A program made the position numbers and the translations under genes. Under the pieces are notes generated by a model. It searched no databases. It saw only the letters and a list, made by a program, of their open reading frames with translations, and was not told the origin of the DNA. This document shows, one piece after another, positions 6,572 through 14,325 of a DNA stretch of 64,000 bases (its first letter is position 1; every line of letters begins with the position of its first letter). Origin of the DNA: Alphaproteobacteria bacterium (GTDB lineage Bacteria; Pseudomonadota; Alphaproteobacteria; Rs-D84). The stretch spans positions 124,001-188,000 of the forward strand of contig SUUQ01000001.1 in the NCBI GenBank assembly GCA_015062445.1. Direction: 5' to 3'.

Positions 6572-7453
6572 TTATCGTGTGTTTTGCTTTTCTTTGTTAA
6601 ATGCAGACAGGATTTCTGTGGCATTATGATGCATATGTTGTTGGATGGTACGAAATGATGCATTTTCTCCAACTTGAATCCAGCCACGGGGGTATTTTTC
6701 AAACTGTTTGGTTTTTGGATTGTATGAAATAAACGTGCTGTAAAATATTGCTGTTAAATCATGCGGATCGTCATCTTCATCAATCTGGGACGAATGATTA
6801 GGTTGGTGGGTGTATGTTCCACAAGTGTATACTGTGGGGATGCTGGCGATAAATGCCAATTCACGACCATTGAAATCTGGGTGTGATTCTAACAAGTGTT
6901 TTATGTTGGATAGTGCTTCTACTTCGCTATCTTTTTGGTAGTCTGGATTGTGGTAAAAATGGCATGAGTACAAATGACCCCAACGCACATTTAACATTTC
7001 TTGAACCATTTTTGGGGTTAAATCTGTTATTTTATAAGAATTAGGTGTTGGTTCGGCCGGTGTTATTGTTTTATTTACAGTAGGCGTTGTTGTCTGTGGA
7101 TTGTTTTGAACATTTTTCAACTGCCAATTTTTTATAGATTCCAATATGTTCAAAATCTGTTCTGCCCTTTGTGGGGATGGTTTGTTGTCGGTGGGCAGAT
7201 AGTTCCAATGAATTTTTTGCCGCCAAAGTTCTATTTGTTTTATAACATCATACATCTGGGGGGTGTTTTTAATGTGTGTTGATATCATCAATGGATACAA
7301 ATAACGAAATCTGTCATGGCATGCTTTGTGGCTGTATTTTATGTTTGATATGGTCAGTTGTCTAAATAAATCATCAGGGCATTTTGAACGAAATTCTTGG
7401 TAGGTATCTCGGCCCATATAAATATGTACATAATGCTTGTTCTGTTTTGACAT
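6572..7453 (-). CDS. Hypothetical protein
   Basis: A 293-residue protein from the ATG at 7453; a TTG start nine codons upstream is possible. No domain is recognised. There is no signal peptide or membrane segment. The N-terminal half is rich in aromatic and basic residues (YVHIYMGRDTYQEFRSKC, HKACHDRFRYLYPLM), a Thr/Pro-rich linker follows near 130-150, and the C-terminal half contains RWGHLYSCHFYHNPDY and a short acidic loop (DEDDDPHD). It is AT-rich like its neighbours and ends at an R1 repeat that supplies a terminator. Confidence 0.6.
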   Translation of the reverse strand: MSKQNKHYVHIYMGRDTYQEFRSKCPDDLFRQLTISNIKYSHKACHDRFRYLYPLMISTHIKNTPQMYDVIKQIELWRQKIHWNYLPTDNKPSPQRAEQILNILESIKNWQLKNVQNNPQTTTPTVNKTITPAEPTPNSYKITDLTPKMVQEMLNVRWGHLYSCHFYHNPDYQKDSEVEALSNIKHLLESHPDFNGRELAFIASIPTVYTCGTYTHQPNHSSQIDEDDDPHDLTAIFYSTFISYNPKTKQFEKYPRGWIQVGENASFRTIQQHMHHNATEILSAFNKEKQNTR

Positions 7454-7561
7454 GTTTGACTTCGTTAATATTTTACACAAGATTTATAGCATAAAATTGC
7501 AGATTTGCAAGCGGCGAAGTGGATTTTAGTGTCTTTATTATTACTAATAATATTTATTAAA

Positions 7562-7640
7562 AAAGTTTACTTTTGCGTTTATAAAGTAAAGTTTTTTGCT
7601 AAAAAAGTTTACTTTTGTGCTTGCAAAGTAAAGTTTTTAT
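7562..7640. repeat. Tandem operator-like palindromes upstream of the Fic gene
   Basis: Two near-identical imperfect palindromes, GTTTACTTTTG...AAAGTAAAG, start at 7565 and 7607, exactly 42 bases apart (about four helical turns, so on the same DNA face). They lie between the divergent genes at 7453 and 7669. The spacing and symmetry suggest binding sites for a dimeric regulator, possibly the winged-helix tail of the Fic protein itself. Confidence 0.55.
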
Positions 7641-7668
7641 GATAGTATCTTTACTAAAAGGTGAAGTC

Positions 7669-8808
7669 ATGAATAATATAAAAATAGGTAGTTTTGTACA
7701 GCAATCTGCGGGTTTTAGGGCTTTTATACCCGATGAATTTCCGCCGATTGTGGGATTGTCTTTGCCAAATACTATAATATCAAAACATACGGAAGCCATA
7801 AGACTATTAGGTAAATTGGATGGAATTACAGAATTATTGCCTGATAAAGATTGGTTTTTGGTTATGTTTGTAAAGAAGGATGCATCTTCATCAAGTCAAA
7901 TAGAAGGTACTAATGCCACAATGATGGATGTGATTGAAAAAGAAAATGTTGAACCAAGCTCTTCTTTACCTGAAGATGTTGACGATATTATACATTATGT
8001 AGATGCATTGAATTATGGTCTTGCTCGTGCCAAAGATTTTCCTTTGTCATTAAGGTTTATTAGGGAATTACATTCAAAATTGATGTTGAAAGCACGCAGT
8101 ACACATAATTCTTATCCTGGAGAGTTTAGAACTATTCAAAATTGGATTGGGGGTACTAGACCAGATAACGCGACTTATGTTCCGCCACCAGTTGAAGATA
8201 TGAACCGTGCGTTAAATGATTTAGAAAAATTTATGCATGCAGACGATGATTATTTACCGCTTGTTAAAGCGGGGTTGTTGCACGCACAATTTGAAACAAT
8301 TCATCCTTTTAATGATGGTAATGGCCGAACAGGTCGTATGTTGATAACTATGTTCTTATGGTATAAAAAATTGTTGGAAATGCCAATATTGTATTTGTCA
8401 GCATATTTCAAACAACATAAGGATGTGTATTATCAAAAATTAAACAATTATCATAATGGTGATATTGTTGGGTGGTTGGATTTCTTTTTAGATGGAATTA
8501 TTGAAACAGCAAATTCTGCGATAAAAACATGTGCTATGATTACTAAATTACGGGAACGCGATACAGACAAAGTAAAAGTTTTAAGCAAAGCTGTATCACA
8601 ATCAACCATGAATGTTTTAGAAAACTTATATAAAATGCCTGTTGTTGGTATTTCAGATATTATGAAATGGACAGGCACAACAAAGCCGTCTGGCTATAAG
8701 ATGATAGAACGATTGGTAAAAATGGGAATTCTGGTGAAACTTGGTAATAATGCTTATGCTCAAAAATGGTATTATAAGGATTATATAGATTTGTTTTATA
8801 AAGAGTAA
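7669..8808 (+). CDS. Fic/DOC family protein with N-terminal inhibitory motif and C-terminal winged helix
   Basis: A 379-residue protein from the ATG at 7669, which has a ribosome site (AAAAGGTGAAGTC). The Fic core motif HPFNDGNGRTGR is intact at about residues 211-222 with the catalytic His. An SSSQIEGT motif at about 73-80 fits the inhibitory helix pattern S-x-x-x-E-G, so the enzyme is likely self-inhibited. Residues about 300-375 look like a winged-helix DNA-binding domain (SDIMKWTGTTKPSGYKMIERLVKMGIL). Such proteins usually transfer AMP to target proteins, and this architecture is common in bacteria as a regulator or toxin-like module. No antitoxin partner gene is present. The palindromes upstream suggest autoregulation. 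Confidence 0.85.
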   Translation: MNNIKIGSFVQQSAGFRAFIPDEFPPIVGLSLPNTIISKHTEAIRLLGKLDGITELLPDKDWFLVMFVKKDASSSSQIEGTNATMMDVIEKENVEPSSSLPEDVDDIIHYVDALNYGLARAKDFPLSLRFIRELHSKLMLKARSTHNSYPGEFRTIQNWIGGTRPDNATYVPPPVEDMNRALNDLEKFMHADDDYLPLVKAGLLHAQFETIHPFNDGNGRTGRMLITMFLWYKKLLEMPILYLSAYFKQHKDVYYQKLNNYHNGDIVGWLDFFLDGIIETANSAIKTCAMITKLRERDTDKVKVLSKAVSQSTMNVLENLYKMPVVGISDIMKWTGTTKPSGYKMIERLVKMGILVKLGNNAYAQKWYYKDYIDLFYKE

Positions 8809-8823
8809 ATTATCCATTTGTTT

Positions 8824-8860
8824 AAAACTTTACATAGAAAAATAGTTAAAAAAATGGCGG
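8824..8860. repeat. 36-bp direct repeat, copy 2
   Basis: AACTTTACATAGAAAAATAG followed by TTAAAAAAATGGCGG, matching 2443-2479. It begins shortly after the Fic stop codon. Confidence 0.55.
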
Positions 8861-9104
8861 GGTTCTGGGGAGTTCGTGCGGAGAAATTCCCCAGCGCTGG
8901 TATATCATAATCCTTTGGTCGGGGGGGCGACAAAAAAGCAGGTTTTGCAAGTGAAACGCGGTGAAACCGTTGCGATTTGGCAAAGGGTGCCGCACACAAA
9001 GTGTGTGGGGATACACAATCGACTGCGCTGCTATCCTACTTCGCCACCTTGTGGCTTCGTAGGATAGGCCAAGTTTTGGCCGGATTTCCGGCTTTTTTTA
9101 TTTC
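8861..9104. other. Intergenic segment with nested inverted repeats, no supported gene
   Basis: This segment is clearly less AT-rich than its neighbours. It holds several inverted repeats: GGGGA.TTCGTGCGGAG...CCCC near 8874, CTATCCTAC...GTAGGATAG (about 9030-9068), and two hairpins near 9069-9093 ending in a T run. Open frames here are short and show no family. It may be the eroded body of an element bounded by the 36-bp repeat and R1. Confidence 0.4.
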
Positions 9105-9209
9105 GTATTATGACCTGGGTCCCGTGGTTCACACTTCGTTAAAACTTCGTGCGACAAGGCAAGCCACGGGATGACAAAGTAAATAAAAACACCGCCCATT
9201 TGGGCGGTG
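9105..9209. repeat. R1 palindromic repeat, intermediate form (copy e)
   Basis: It carries the first insertion (TTCACACTTCGTTAAAAC) but not the second. The right hairpin (CACCGCCCATTTGGGCGGTG) ends four bases from the stop of the small minus-strand gene at 9213. Confidence 0.8.
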
Positions 9210-9212
9210 GGG

Positions 9213-9365
9213 TTATCTTTGTTTTCCCAACTGATCGGGGTTTGGTATAAAATATTCCTTGATAAAATCAGATGAGGTGTATGGACGTGGTATTCTTGTT
9301 GCCTGGGTCATAAATTCATATGCTGGACTTTCCTGGAATTTTGGTTTTTTCTGTACAGATGACAT
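9213..9365 (-). CDS. Small 50-residue hypothetical protein
   Basis: A 50-residue reading frame starting MSSVQKKPKFQES and ending PDQLGKQR, with an AAAGGA ribosome site seven bases before the ATG. It is polar, without a membrane segment, and no family is recognised. The R1 repeat at its 3' end sits exactly where it does for larger neighbouring genes, which supports its being real. Confidence 0.45.
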   Translation of the reverse strand: MSSVQKKPKFQESPAYEFMTQATRIPRPYTSSDFIKEYFIPNPDQLGKQR

Positions 9366-9538
9366 GTTGCATCCTTTGGGTTGTGGGGTGTTGTGGTAAT
9401 GGTAACAAATCTGTATGTTTTTACAAGTTTTTTCTGAAAAAATAAAAATTACAGATGAAATTTTCCAAAGAATTTTATTGAAGTTTTAGTTTTTTTTTAG
9501 TTCTATGTATGATGTCTTGATGGAAATAAGGAGAAAGT

Positions 9539-9922
9539 ATGAAATATAGATTTTTGATTGCGTCTTTGTGTGCAATGTTTGTCTGGCCAGGGATGGCTGC
9601 AGATGTGGCAACAACATCAAATACAACAAATAAGCAGCCACGTGGAATGATGGGGGTTTTGCGAAATTTAACTACTGAACAACAGGCATGTATCACAAAA
9701 GAAGGGTGTGATATGACGGAATATCAGAAAAAGACTGTGGTCGAAAAAAAGGCAGAAGCAGATAAAAAAGCAGAAACTGCAAAAAAAATTTCCCCGGCAG
9801 AAAAAGAAAAACGGCGGGAAAATATGCGCTGTATTCGTGAAGCAATGGTGAAGTGTGGAGTTGAATTGCCAAAAATACCAGATACACTGGCAGGAAAAAA
9901 TCCAAATAAAACAGATAAGTAA
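9539..9922 (+). CDS. Secreted Lys-rich protein of unknown function
   Basis: A 127-residue protein with a signal peptide (MKYRFLIASLCAMFVWPGMAA). The mature part has four Cys in two C-x4/5-C-like pairs (ACITKEGC and MRCIREAMVKC) separated by a highly charged Lys/Glu/Ala segment (KKTVVEKKAEADKKAETAKK) likely to be a long helix. Two helices joined by disulphides, as in twin CX(n)C hairpins, is a reasonable inference. It has a strong ribosome site (AAGGAG). It opens a plus-strand group of three genes ending at 11128. Confidence 0.65.
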   Translation: MKYRFLIASLCAMFVWPGMAADVATTSNTTNKQPRGMMGVLRNLTTEQQACITKEGCDMTEYQKKTVVEKKAEADKKAETAKKISPAEKEKRRENMRCIREAMVKCGVELPKIPDTLAGKNPNKTDK

Positions 9923-10040
9923 TCATTATGGCCAGCAAAGTCCCCGTAATAGGGGATTTTTGTTAGTGTGTGCGTTTTCGATTGTTGACTTTTATTTGCT
10001 TATTTTGAATAATACACATGATTATGTGAAAGGGGATAAT

Positions 10041-10541
10041 ATGTTAAAGAAAGTTTTAATCGCAATTCTTGCGTTTTTGCCAGCCAAGGTTATGGCAAAT
10101 CCTGCGTGTCCGGTGTGCACAATCGCAATCGGTGCAGGGCTGGATATCGCACGCAGATTGGGCGTGCCAGACAGTGTTGTTGGTCTGTGGGCGGGGGCAT
10201 TGCTGACACTGCTGGGGTATTGGATGCTGAAATGGATGGACAAGAAAAATTGGCATTTCCCAGGACGTGATGCAATCGTTATTTGCGCATCTGTCGCAAT
10301 GATTGGGTTTGTATATCTGGGGACTGTAAAATATCATCCAGTGTCAATCTGTGGCATGTTTGTTATGGATCCGGTTTTGTTCGGTACAGTTTGTGGTGCG
10401 TTGATATTTATTGGAACGGGTAAATTATATCAATGGATGAAAAATAAAAACGGTGGACATGCGCACTTTCCATTTGAAAAAGTTGTGTTGCCAATTGTGG
10501 CGCTGTTGATTGCCAGTTGGTTAATGGTGTGGTGTTTATAA
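10041..10541 (+). CDS. Small membrane protein with CPVC motif
   Basis: A 166-residue protein from the ATG at 10041, which has an AAAGGGG ribosome site; longer readings start in non-coding sequence. It has a signal or first membrane segment, then NPACPVCTIAIGAGLDIARRLGV and four further hydrophobic segments. A CPxC pair just outside the first membrane segment could bind a metal or act in redox chemistry. I recall similar CP[VI]CT-containing membrane proteins next to helical partners in candidate-phyla genomes, but cannot check. It is followed 23 bases later by a helical protein, probably in one operon. Confidence 0.65.
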   Translation: MLKKVLIAILAFLPAKVMANPACPVCTIAIGAGLDIARRLGVPDSVVGLWAGALLTLLGYWMLKWMDKKNWHFPGRDAIVICASVAMIGFVYLGTVKYHPVSICGMFVMDPVLFGTVCGALIFIGTGKLYQWMKNKNGGHAHFPFEKVVLPIVALLIASWLMVWCL

Positions 10542-10564
10542 GCTTTTTAACAAGGGTGAAAATC

Positions 10565-11128
10565 ATGAAAAAAATAGAATCTGTTCAGGAATTTGTCGAA
10601 AAATTAGATGCAGCAAAGAAGGTCAATCCAAAAGACCTGTCAAGCGACCAGGATTTAACAATCGGTATTATGAATCTGATTTCAATCGAAGAACATCTGA
10701 TGTTTTCAGGTGCAAAAACTGGTAAGACAGAATTTTATGACCTGATTAACGATATTCGTGAAATGCGAAAAAATGCAATGCTGAAAATTATTCCTGCATA
10801 CGAGGGCGAAGTTTGGTGTATCTCAAAGCATCTGTTGGCGGCATCAATGCGTGTGTTCGAAGTCGGTACCAAGGCACTGGCCGCAGGTGATAAAGAAACC
10901 GCATATTCCTTGTTTGACCAGTCGTATGAACTGTATTGCATATTCTGGGGATTGAATATGGGAATGCTGACCGGTGAAAAAAAAGACCAAAAAGAATCAA
11001 AGCCAGCAAAAAAGCAAACCGTTAAGCCAGCCGAGGTTGCCGCACCGGCCGCAAAAGCCGAAGCCAAGGGGGGTATGAGCAAGTTAAAAAGCTGGGTTAG
11101 GAATGCTGTTAACTGCTGTATCGAATAA
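10565..11128 (+). CDS. Soluble helical protein, partner of the CPVC membrane protein
   Basis: A 187-residue protein from the ATG at 10565; the first 16 codons of the longer reading overlap the previous gene. The fold looks all-helical: LTIGIMNLISIEEHLMFSGA, KTEFYDLINDIREMRK, EVWCISKHLLAASMR and a long tetratricopeptide-like pair to about residue 130, then an Ala/Lys/Pro linker and a short basic tail. No named domain is recognised. It is 23 bases after the CPVC membrane protein. Its stop codon TAA is the first part of an R2 foldback repeat. Confidence 0.65.
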   Translation: MKKIESVQEFVEKLDAAKKVNPKDLSSDQDLTIGIMNLISIEEHLMFSGAKTGKTEFYDLINDIREMRKNAMLKIIPAYEGEVWCISKHLLAASMRVFEVGTKALAAGDKETAYSLFDQSYELYCIFWGLNMGMLTGEKKDQKESKPAKKQTVKPAEVAAPAAKAEAKGGMSKLKSWVRNAVNCCIE

Positions 11129-11575
11129 AATAAATTATAATAATTCATCTATGGGCGGGGGCGACAACTCATGTAGCGTTTGTACACTACGTTGTCGCCC
11201 CCATCCCATATCTAAATCATTCTAATTTATTTTATGCATTTGATGTGCTGTGTGCGGGAATGGGCATCTTATGTAGCATTTGTACACTGCGATGCCCGAT
11301 TTGGTTTTATCTAAATCATTCTAATTTATTTTATCGTTCCCAGATTTGGTAGTTGGGTATGTTTTTGTACACTACGTTGTCGCCCCCATCCCATATCTAA
11401 ATCATTCTAATTTATTTTACGCATCTGATGTGCTGTGTGCGGGTGTGGGCATCTTATGTAGCATTTGTACACTGCGATGCCCGATTTGGTTTTATCTAAA
11501 TCATTCTAATTTATTTTATCGTTCCCAGATTTGGTGGTTGGTGTATGTTTTTGTACACTATGTTGTCGCCCCACC
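11126..11575. repeat. R2 foldback repeat array 1
   Basis: The array starts at the stop codon of the preceding gene. The first unit (11127-11234) is one long imperfect palindrome: AAAATAAATTATAATAATT... pairs with ...AATCATTCTAATTTATTTTA, then TATGGG/CCCATA, then GGGGGCGACAAC/GTTGTCGCCCCC around a core GTAGCGTTTGTACACTAC. A second hairpin type (GGGCATC/GATGCCC around the same core) begins at 11262 and again at 11447, a tandem period of 185 bases. Half-units with GTTGTCGCCCC lie between and after them. There is no gene in this interval. Confidence 0.85.
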
Positions 11576-11639
11576 GCCCCGCCATAGTGGGGGAATTTTT
11601 TTTTGGGGTAATTGTTTCGCCCGATGGCGGTGAATGTGG

Positions 11640-11672
11640 TGAAAAAAATCCCCATCGGTTGATGGGGGGGAT
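11640..11672 (-). terminator. Terminator after tRNA-Thr
   Basis: On the minus strand ATCCCCCCCATCAACCGATG and GGGATTTTTTT form a hairpin and T run five bases after the encoded CCA. Confidence 0.75.
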
Positions 11673-11676
11673 TTTA

Positions 11677-11750
11677 TGGTGCCCTAAGCAAGAATCGGAC
11701 TTGCGACTCGTCCTTACCAAGGACGTGTTTTACCACTAGACTATTAGGGC
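11677..11750 (-). tRNA. tRNA-Thr (anticodon GGT)
   Basis: On the minus strand the acceptor arms GCCCTAA and TTAGGGC pair, the anticodon stem CGTCC/GGACG encloses loop TTGGTAA, giving anticodon GGT (codon ACC), and the T arm and CCA end are encoded. G1-C72 and C2-G71 fit threonine identity. Confidence 0.92.
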
Positions 11751-11796
11751 GATAAAAACAATCCAATTATACGGACTGTGTGATAAAATGCAAGAA

Positions 11797-11822
11797 TAAA
11801 AACCCCCAAAGTGGGGACTTTT
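11797..11822 (-). terminator. Terminator after secB
   Basis: On the minus strand CCCC-ACTTT-GGGG followed by GTTTTTATT, just after the secB stop. Confidence 0.65.
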
Positions 11823-11835
11823 ATTTTTTCTTATT

Positions 11836-12264
11836 TTATTTTGATTGCTGTTTCTGTTCGTACAGGGCCGCAAAGTCAACCGGCTGCATCGCAAAGGTTG
11901 GAAATCCTGATTCAGATGTTAAGCGGGTAATCAAACCACGTACCGCAGGGAACAATAATGTTGGTACGTCAATCAATAATGTGCGTTTCTTTTTTTCTTC
12001 GTCTTTTTCTTCGCCCATTTGGACCAAACCTGAATATGTGGATTCAATCAAGAATATGGATTTTTCGCCCGCTTCCAGTTTAGAGTGAACCTTGGTAATC
12101 AAATCGACCATGAATAAATTGTTTTCGGCACCCTTGATCTGGATGTCAATGTTGATTTCCAGTTTTGCCTGGCCATTGTCATTTTTGAAAAATAATTCTG
12201 GGACGTTTGGACTTTCAAATGAAATGTCTTTCAGAAATTGTGAAATAATATTAAAGTTTGCCAT
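11836..12264 (-). CDS. secB: Protein-export chaperone SecB
   Basis: A 142-residue protein of normal SecB length. Recognisable blocks are YIKDISFE-like FLKDISFESPNVPE near residue 10, EINIDIQIKGAE, the acidic EEKDEEKKK loop, LIDVPTLLFPAVRGLI and the C-terminal GFPTFAMQPVDFAALYEQ. SecB keeps preproteins unfolded and hands them to SecA for the SecYEG channel. It stands alone between tRNA-Thr and the divergent mltA gene, with a plausible promoter (TTGTAA, 16 bases, TATATT) in the shared upstream region. The window also has SecD, SecF and YajC, so much of the Sec system is visible. Confidence 0.96.
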   Translation of the reverse strand: MANFNIISQFLKDISFESPNVPELFFKNDNGQAKLEINIDIQIKGAENNLFMVDLITKVHSKLEAGEKSIFLIESTYSGLVQMGEEKDEEKKKRTLLIDVPTLLFPAVRGLITRLTSESGFPTFAMQPVDFAALYEQKQQSK

Positions 12265-12376
12265 TTTTTATTCTCCTTTGGTCATGTGTATGGCGAATGG
12301 ATGCTGGACTTGCACCCGTATTTTATGTTAATATAGCATTATAAAATGGTTTTACAAGTGTAGGGGTCGAGAAAAA

Positions 12377-13477
12377 ATGATTTTTTTTCAAAATTGTTCT
12401 GTTTTGAAGGTGGTTGGGGCAATTTGTGTGGCATTTATTATGGCATCGTGTGATGTTTCAACACCGACTGTGTCTGGGGATAATTCTGTAATTCCGTCTA
12501 ATTTCCGCAGGGTGTCTTATAACGATTTGCCAGGGTGGCGTGATGATGATGTGCGATATGCACTGCAGGCATTCAGAAATTCGTGCAAGGCAAAAATTCA
12601 ATTTACAGGGCGCTTAATCCCGGATAAAGAACTGTTTGCAGAAAAGTGCAGAATGTTGCCGTCTGCATCGGCAGATGTGGCGACGGTGCGGGCATGGTTT
12701 GAATCAAACTTTCAACCATATCAGATTTATAATGATAATGGTGGGGACAAGGGGACATATACAGGGTATTATTCGCCCATTATCCCAGCATGCAGAACAA
12801 AAACAGCACAATGTAACGAGCCATTGATGGGTATACCAACAGATGGACGGACATACAAAGGGGTGCCAAAAAAAGATATTGTGGAAAAGAAAATCGGACG
12901 TGTATTGTACTGGGCAAATATCGTGGATGTGCAAAATATCCAAATTCAGGGGTCTGGAAATCTGCGACTGGAAGATGGAACAGATGTTAAACTGAACTTT
13001 GCCGCAGTTAATGATATGCCCTTTAAGTCAATTGGTGAAGAACTGCGAAATCGGGGAATTAGACCCGCAGGCGGATTTTCATCCGAGGCAGTGTGGCAAC
13101 ATCTGAAGGCAAATCCAAGTTTGGCAAAAGATGTTATTTATAAAAATCCACGATATGTTTATTTCTATGAATCAACACCGCCAGATGTTATCGGAAAACT
13201 GGGGACACCATTGTCAAAAATAAGAAGTGTTGCAATGGACGATGATTTGTATACACTGGGGTTGCCGGTGTATGTTAATACAAATCTGTCAGATGGACGG
13301 CCGTTCCGCAGATTGATGATTGCCCAAGATACAGGCAGTGCAATTCGTGGTTGGATTCGGGCAGATATTTTCTTTGGCAAAGGGGACGAGGCCTATAAAT
13401 TTGCACAGGGACAACATGCACAGGGGCAAATGTTTATACTGATGCCAAAAGAATATACATATGTCAAACCAAGATAA
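12377..13477 (+). CDS. mltA: Membrane-bound lytic murein transglycosylase A
   Basis: A 366-residue lipoprotein with signal ending IMASC (Cys about residue 24). The MltA domain contains YTGYYSPIIPAC and later NPRYVYFYE; the C-terminal 3D domain reads RRLMIAQDTGSAIRGWIRAD and FFGKGDEAYKFAQGQ, with the conserved Asp residues of that domain. It cleaves glycan strands of peptidoglycan to give anhydromuramyl ends and acts at the inner face of the outer membrane. The next gene (dciA-like) overlaps its 3' end by 17 bases, followed by ruvC, so they form one operon. Confidence 0.93.
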   Translation: MIFFQNCSVLKVVGAICVAFIMASCDVSTPTVSGDNSVIPSNFRRVSYNDLPGWRDDDVRYALQAFRNSCKAKIQFTGRLIPDKELFAEKCRMLPSASADVATVRAWFESNFQPYQIYNDNGGDKGTYTGYYSPIIPACRTKTAQCNEPLMGIPTDGRTYKGVPKKDIVEKKIGRVLYWANIVDVQNIQIQGSGNLRLEDGTDVKLNFAAVNDMPFKSIGEELRNRGIRPAGGFSSEAVWQHLKANPSLAKDVIYKNPRYVYFYESTPPDVIGKLGTPLSKIRSVAMDDDLYTLGLPVYVNTNLSDGRPFRRLMIAQDTGSAIRGWIRADIFFGKGDEAYKFAQGQHAQGQMFILMPKEYTYVKPR

Positions 13478-13790
13478 AAAATTAAATGAACGACTGAAAC
13501 GACCACAGACAATTGCAGGGGCATTGGGGGGGCTGATTCAAATATTCGGGGTCAGGGCATCTGATGCTGATCTGGCGCAACGTTGGGCGGAAATTATGGG
13601 TGCTGATATCGCATTGATTGCAAAGCTGGTGGCGATTAAAAAAAATCGTGATAATACATTTAATGTTGTTATTCGACCAACTGTGCCGGCATATGCGTTG
13701 CAACTGTCGTACCAGTCAGATGAAATTATAAAAAAAATAAATAAATATTTCGGATATAATGCAGTCAGTAAAATAAGTTTCAGAAAATGA
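13461..13790 (+). CDS. DUF721 / DciA-like protein
   Basis: A 109-residue protein. RAQTIA-like RPQTIAGALGGLIQIFG at the start, LAQRWAEIMGADIA near residue 40 and VVIRPTVPAYALQLSY..EIIKKIN toward the end fit the DUF721 family. DciA members load the replicative helicase DnaB in bacteria that lack DnaC, so this protein probably serves in replication initiation. It overlaps the end of mltA and its stop overlaps the ruvC start (ATGA), showing tight coupling. Confidence 0.8.
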   Translation: MSNQDKKLNERLKRPQTIAGALGGLIQIFGVRASDADLAQRWAEIMGADIALIAKLVAIKKNRDNTFNVVIRPTVPAYALQLSYQSDEIIKKINKYFGYNAVSKISFRK

Positions 13791-14269
13791 CAAAGCGAGT
13801 GCTGGGGATTGACCCAGGTTTATTACATACAGGATGGGCGGTCGTTGATACGGCCGGGCAAACACGCAAATATGTCGCCAGTGGGGTGATTTTGCCAAAT
13901 CCAAAAATGGAAATGTGTGAAAGATTGGTTTATATCTTTCGTGAAGTTACAAAACTGTGCAAGACATTTGAACCAAATGAGTGTAGCATTGAAATCACGT
14001 TCGTTAATAAAAATCCAAAAACTACACTGATTTTGGGGCATGCACGCAGCGCAGCGGTCGTGGCGGTCGCAGACCAAGATATCCCAATTTTTGAATATGA
14101 ACCAAATAAAATTAAAAAGGCACTGACCGGGGCAGGGCATGCAGATAAGTCGGCTGTGGATAAAATGGTGCAGATATTGATGCCGGCTGCAAAGCCAAAA
14201 TCACCAGACGAAGCAGATGCAATCGCAATCGCATTGGCGCATACAAATATGATGCGAATATCGTTTTGA
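13787..14269 (+). CDS. ruvC: Crossover junction endodeoxyribonuclease RuvC
   Basis: A 160-residue protein of normal length. The RNase H-like acidic residues are present: D9 in VLGIDPG, E69 in CSIEITFVN, D141 and D144 in SPDEADAIAIALAH. RuvC cuts Holliday junctions together with RuvAB. The start overlaps the dciA-like gene by four bases. ruvA is in this window but far away at 37904, so the usual ruvC-ruvA-ruvB operon is broken up here; no ruvB is seen. Confidence 0.95.
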   Translation: MTKRVLGIDPGLLHTGWAVVDTAGQTRKYVASGVILPNPKMEMCERLVYIFREVTKLCKTFEPNECSIEITFVNKNPKTTLILGHARSAAVVAVADQDIPIFEYEPNKIKKALTGAGHADKSAVDKMVQILMPAAKPKSPDEADAIAIALAHTNMMRISF

Positions 14270-14290
14270 TTATATTATAAAAGTATTTGG

Positions 14291-14319
14291 TTGAAATTTG
14301 TTCTTTTGTGATATAAAAT
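14291..14319 (+). promoter_or_regulatory. Promoter of the aspS leader
   Basis: TTGAAA (14291-14296) and TAAAAT (14314-14319) with a 17-base spacer. A start near 14326 gives a leader of about 185 bases before the aspS ATG. Confidence 0.6.
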
Positions 14320-14325
14320 CGTCTG

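Noticed and set aside
11126-11575. The R2 arrays as a CRISPR array.
   Set aside because: The repeats are long foldback units with repeated spacers between them, with no unique spacers of constant length and no cas genes.
12292-12322. A tRNA-like 3' half on the minus strand upstream of secB (GGTGC-AAGTCCA-GCATC then CATTCGCCA).
   Set aside because: No matching 5' acceptor (GCGAATG), D arm or anticodon arm lies upstream, and the T loop is not the standard TTC. It may be a remnant or chance; not called as a tRNA or as part of a permuted tmRNA.
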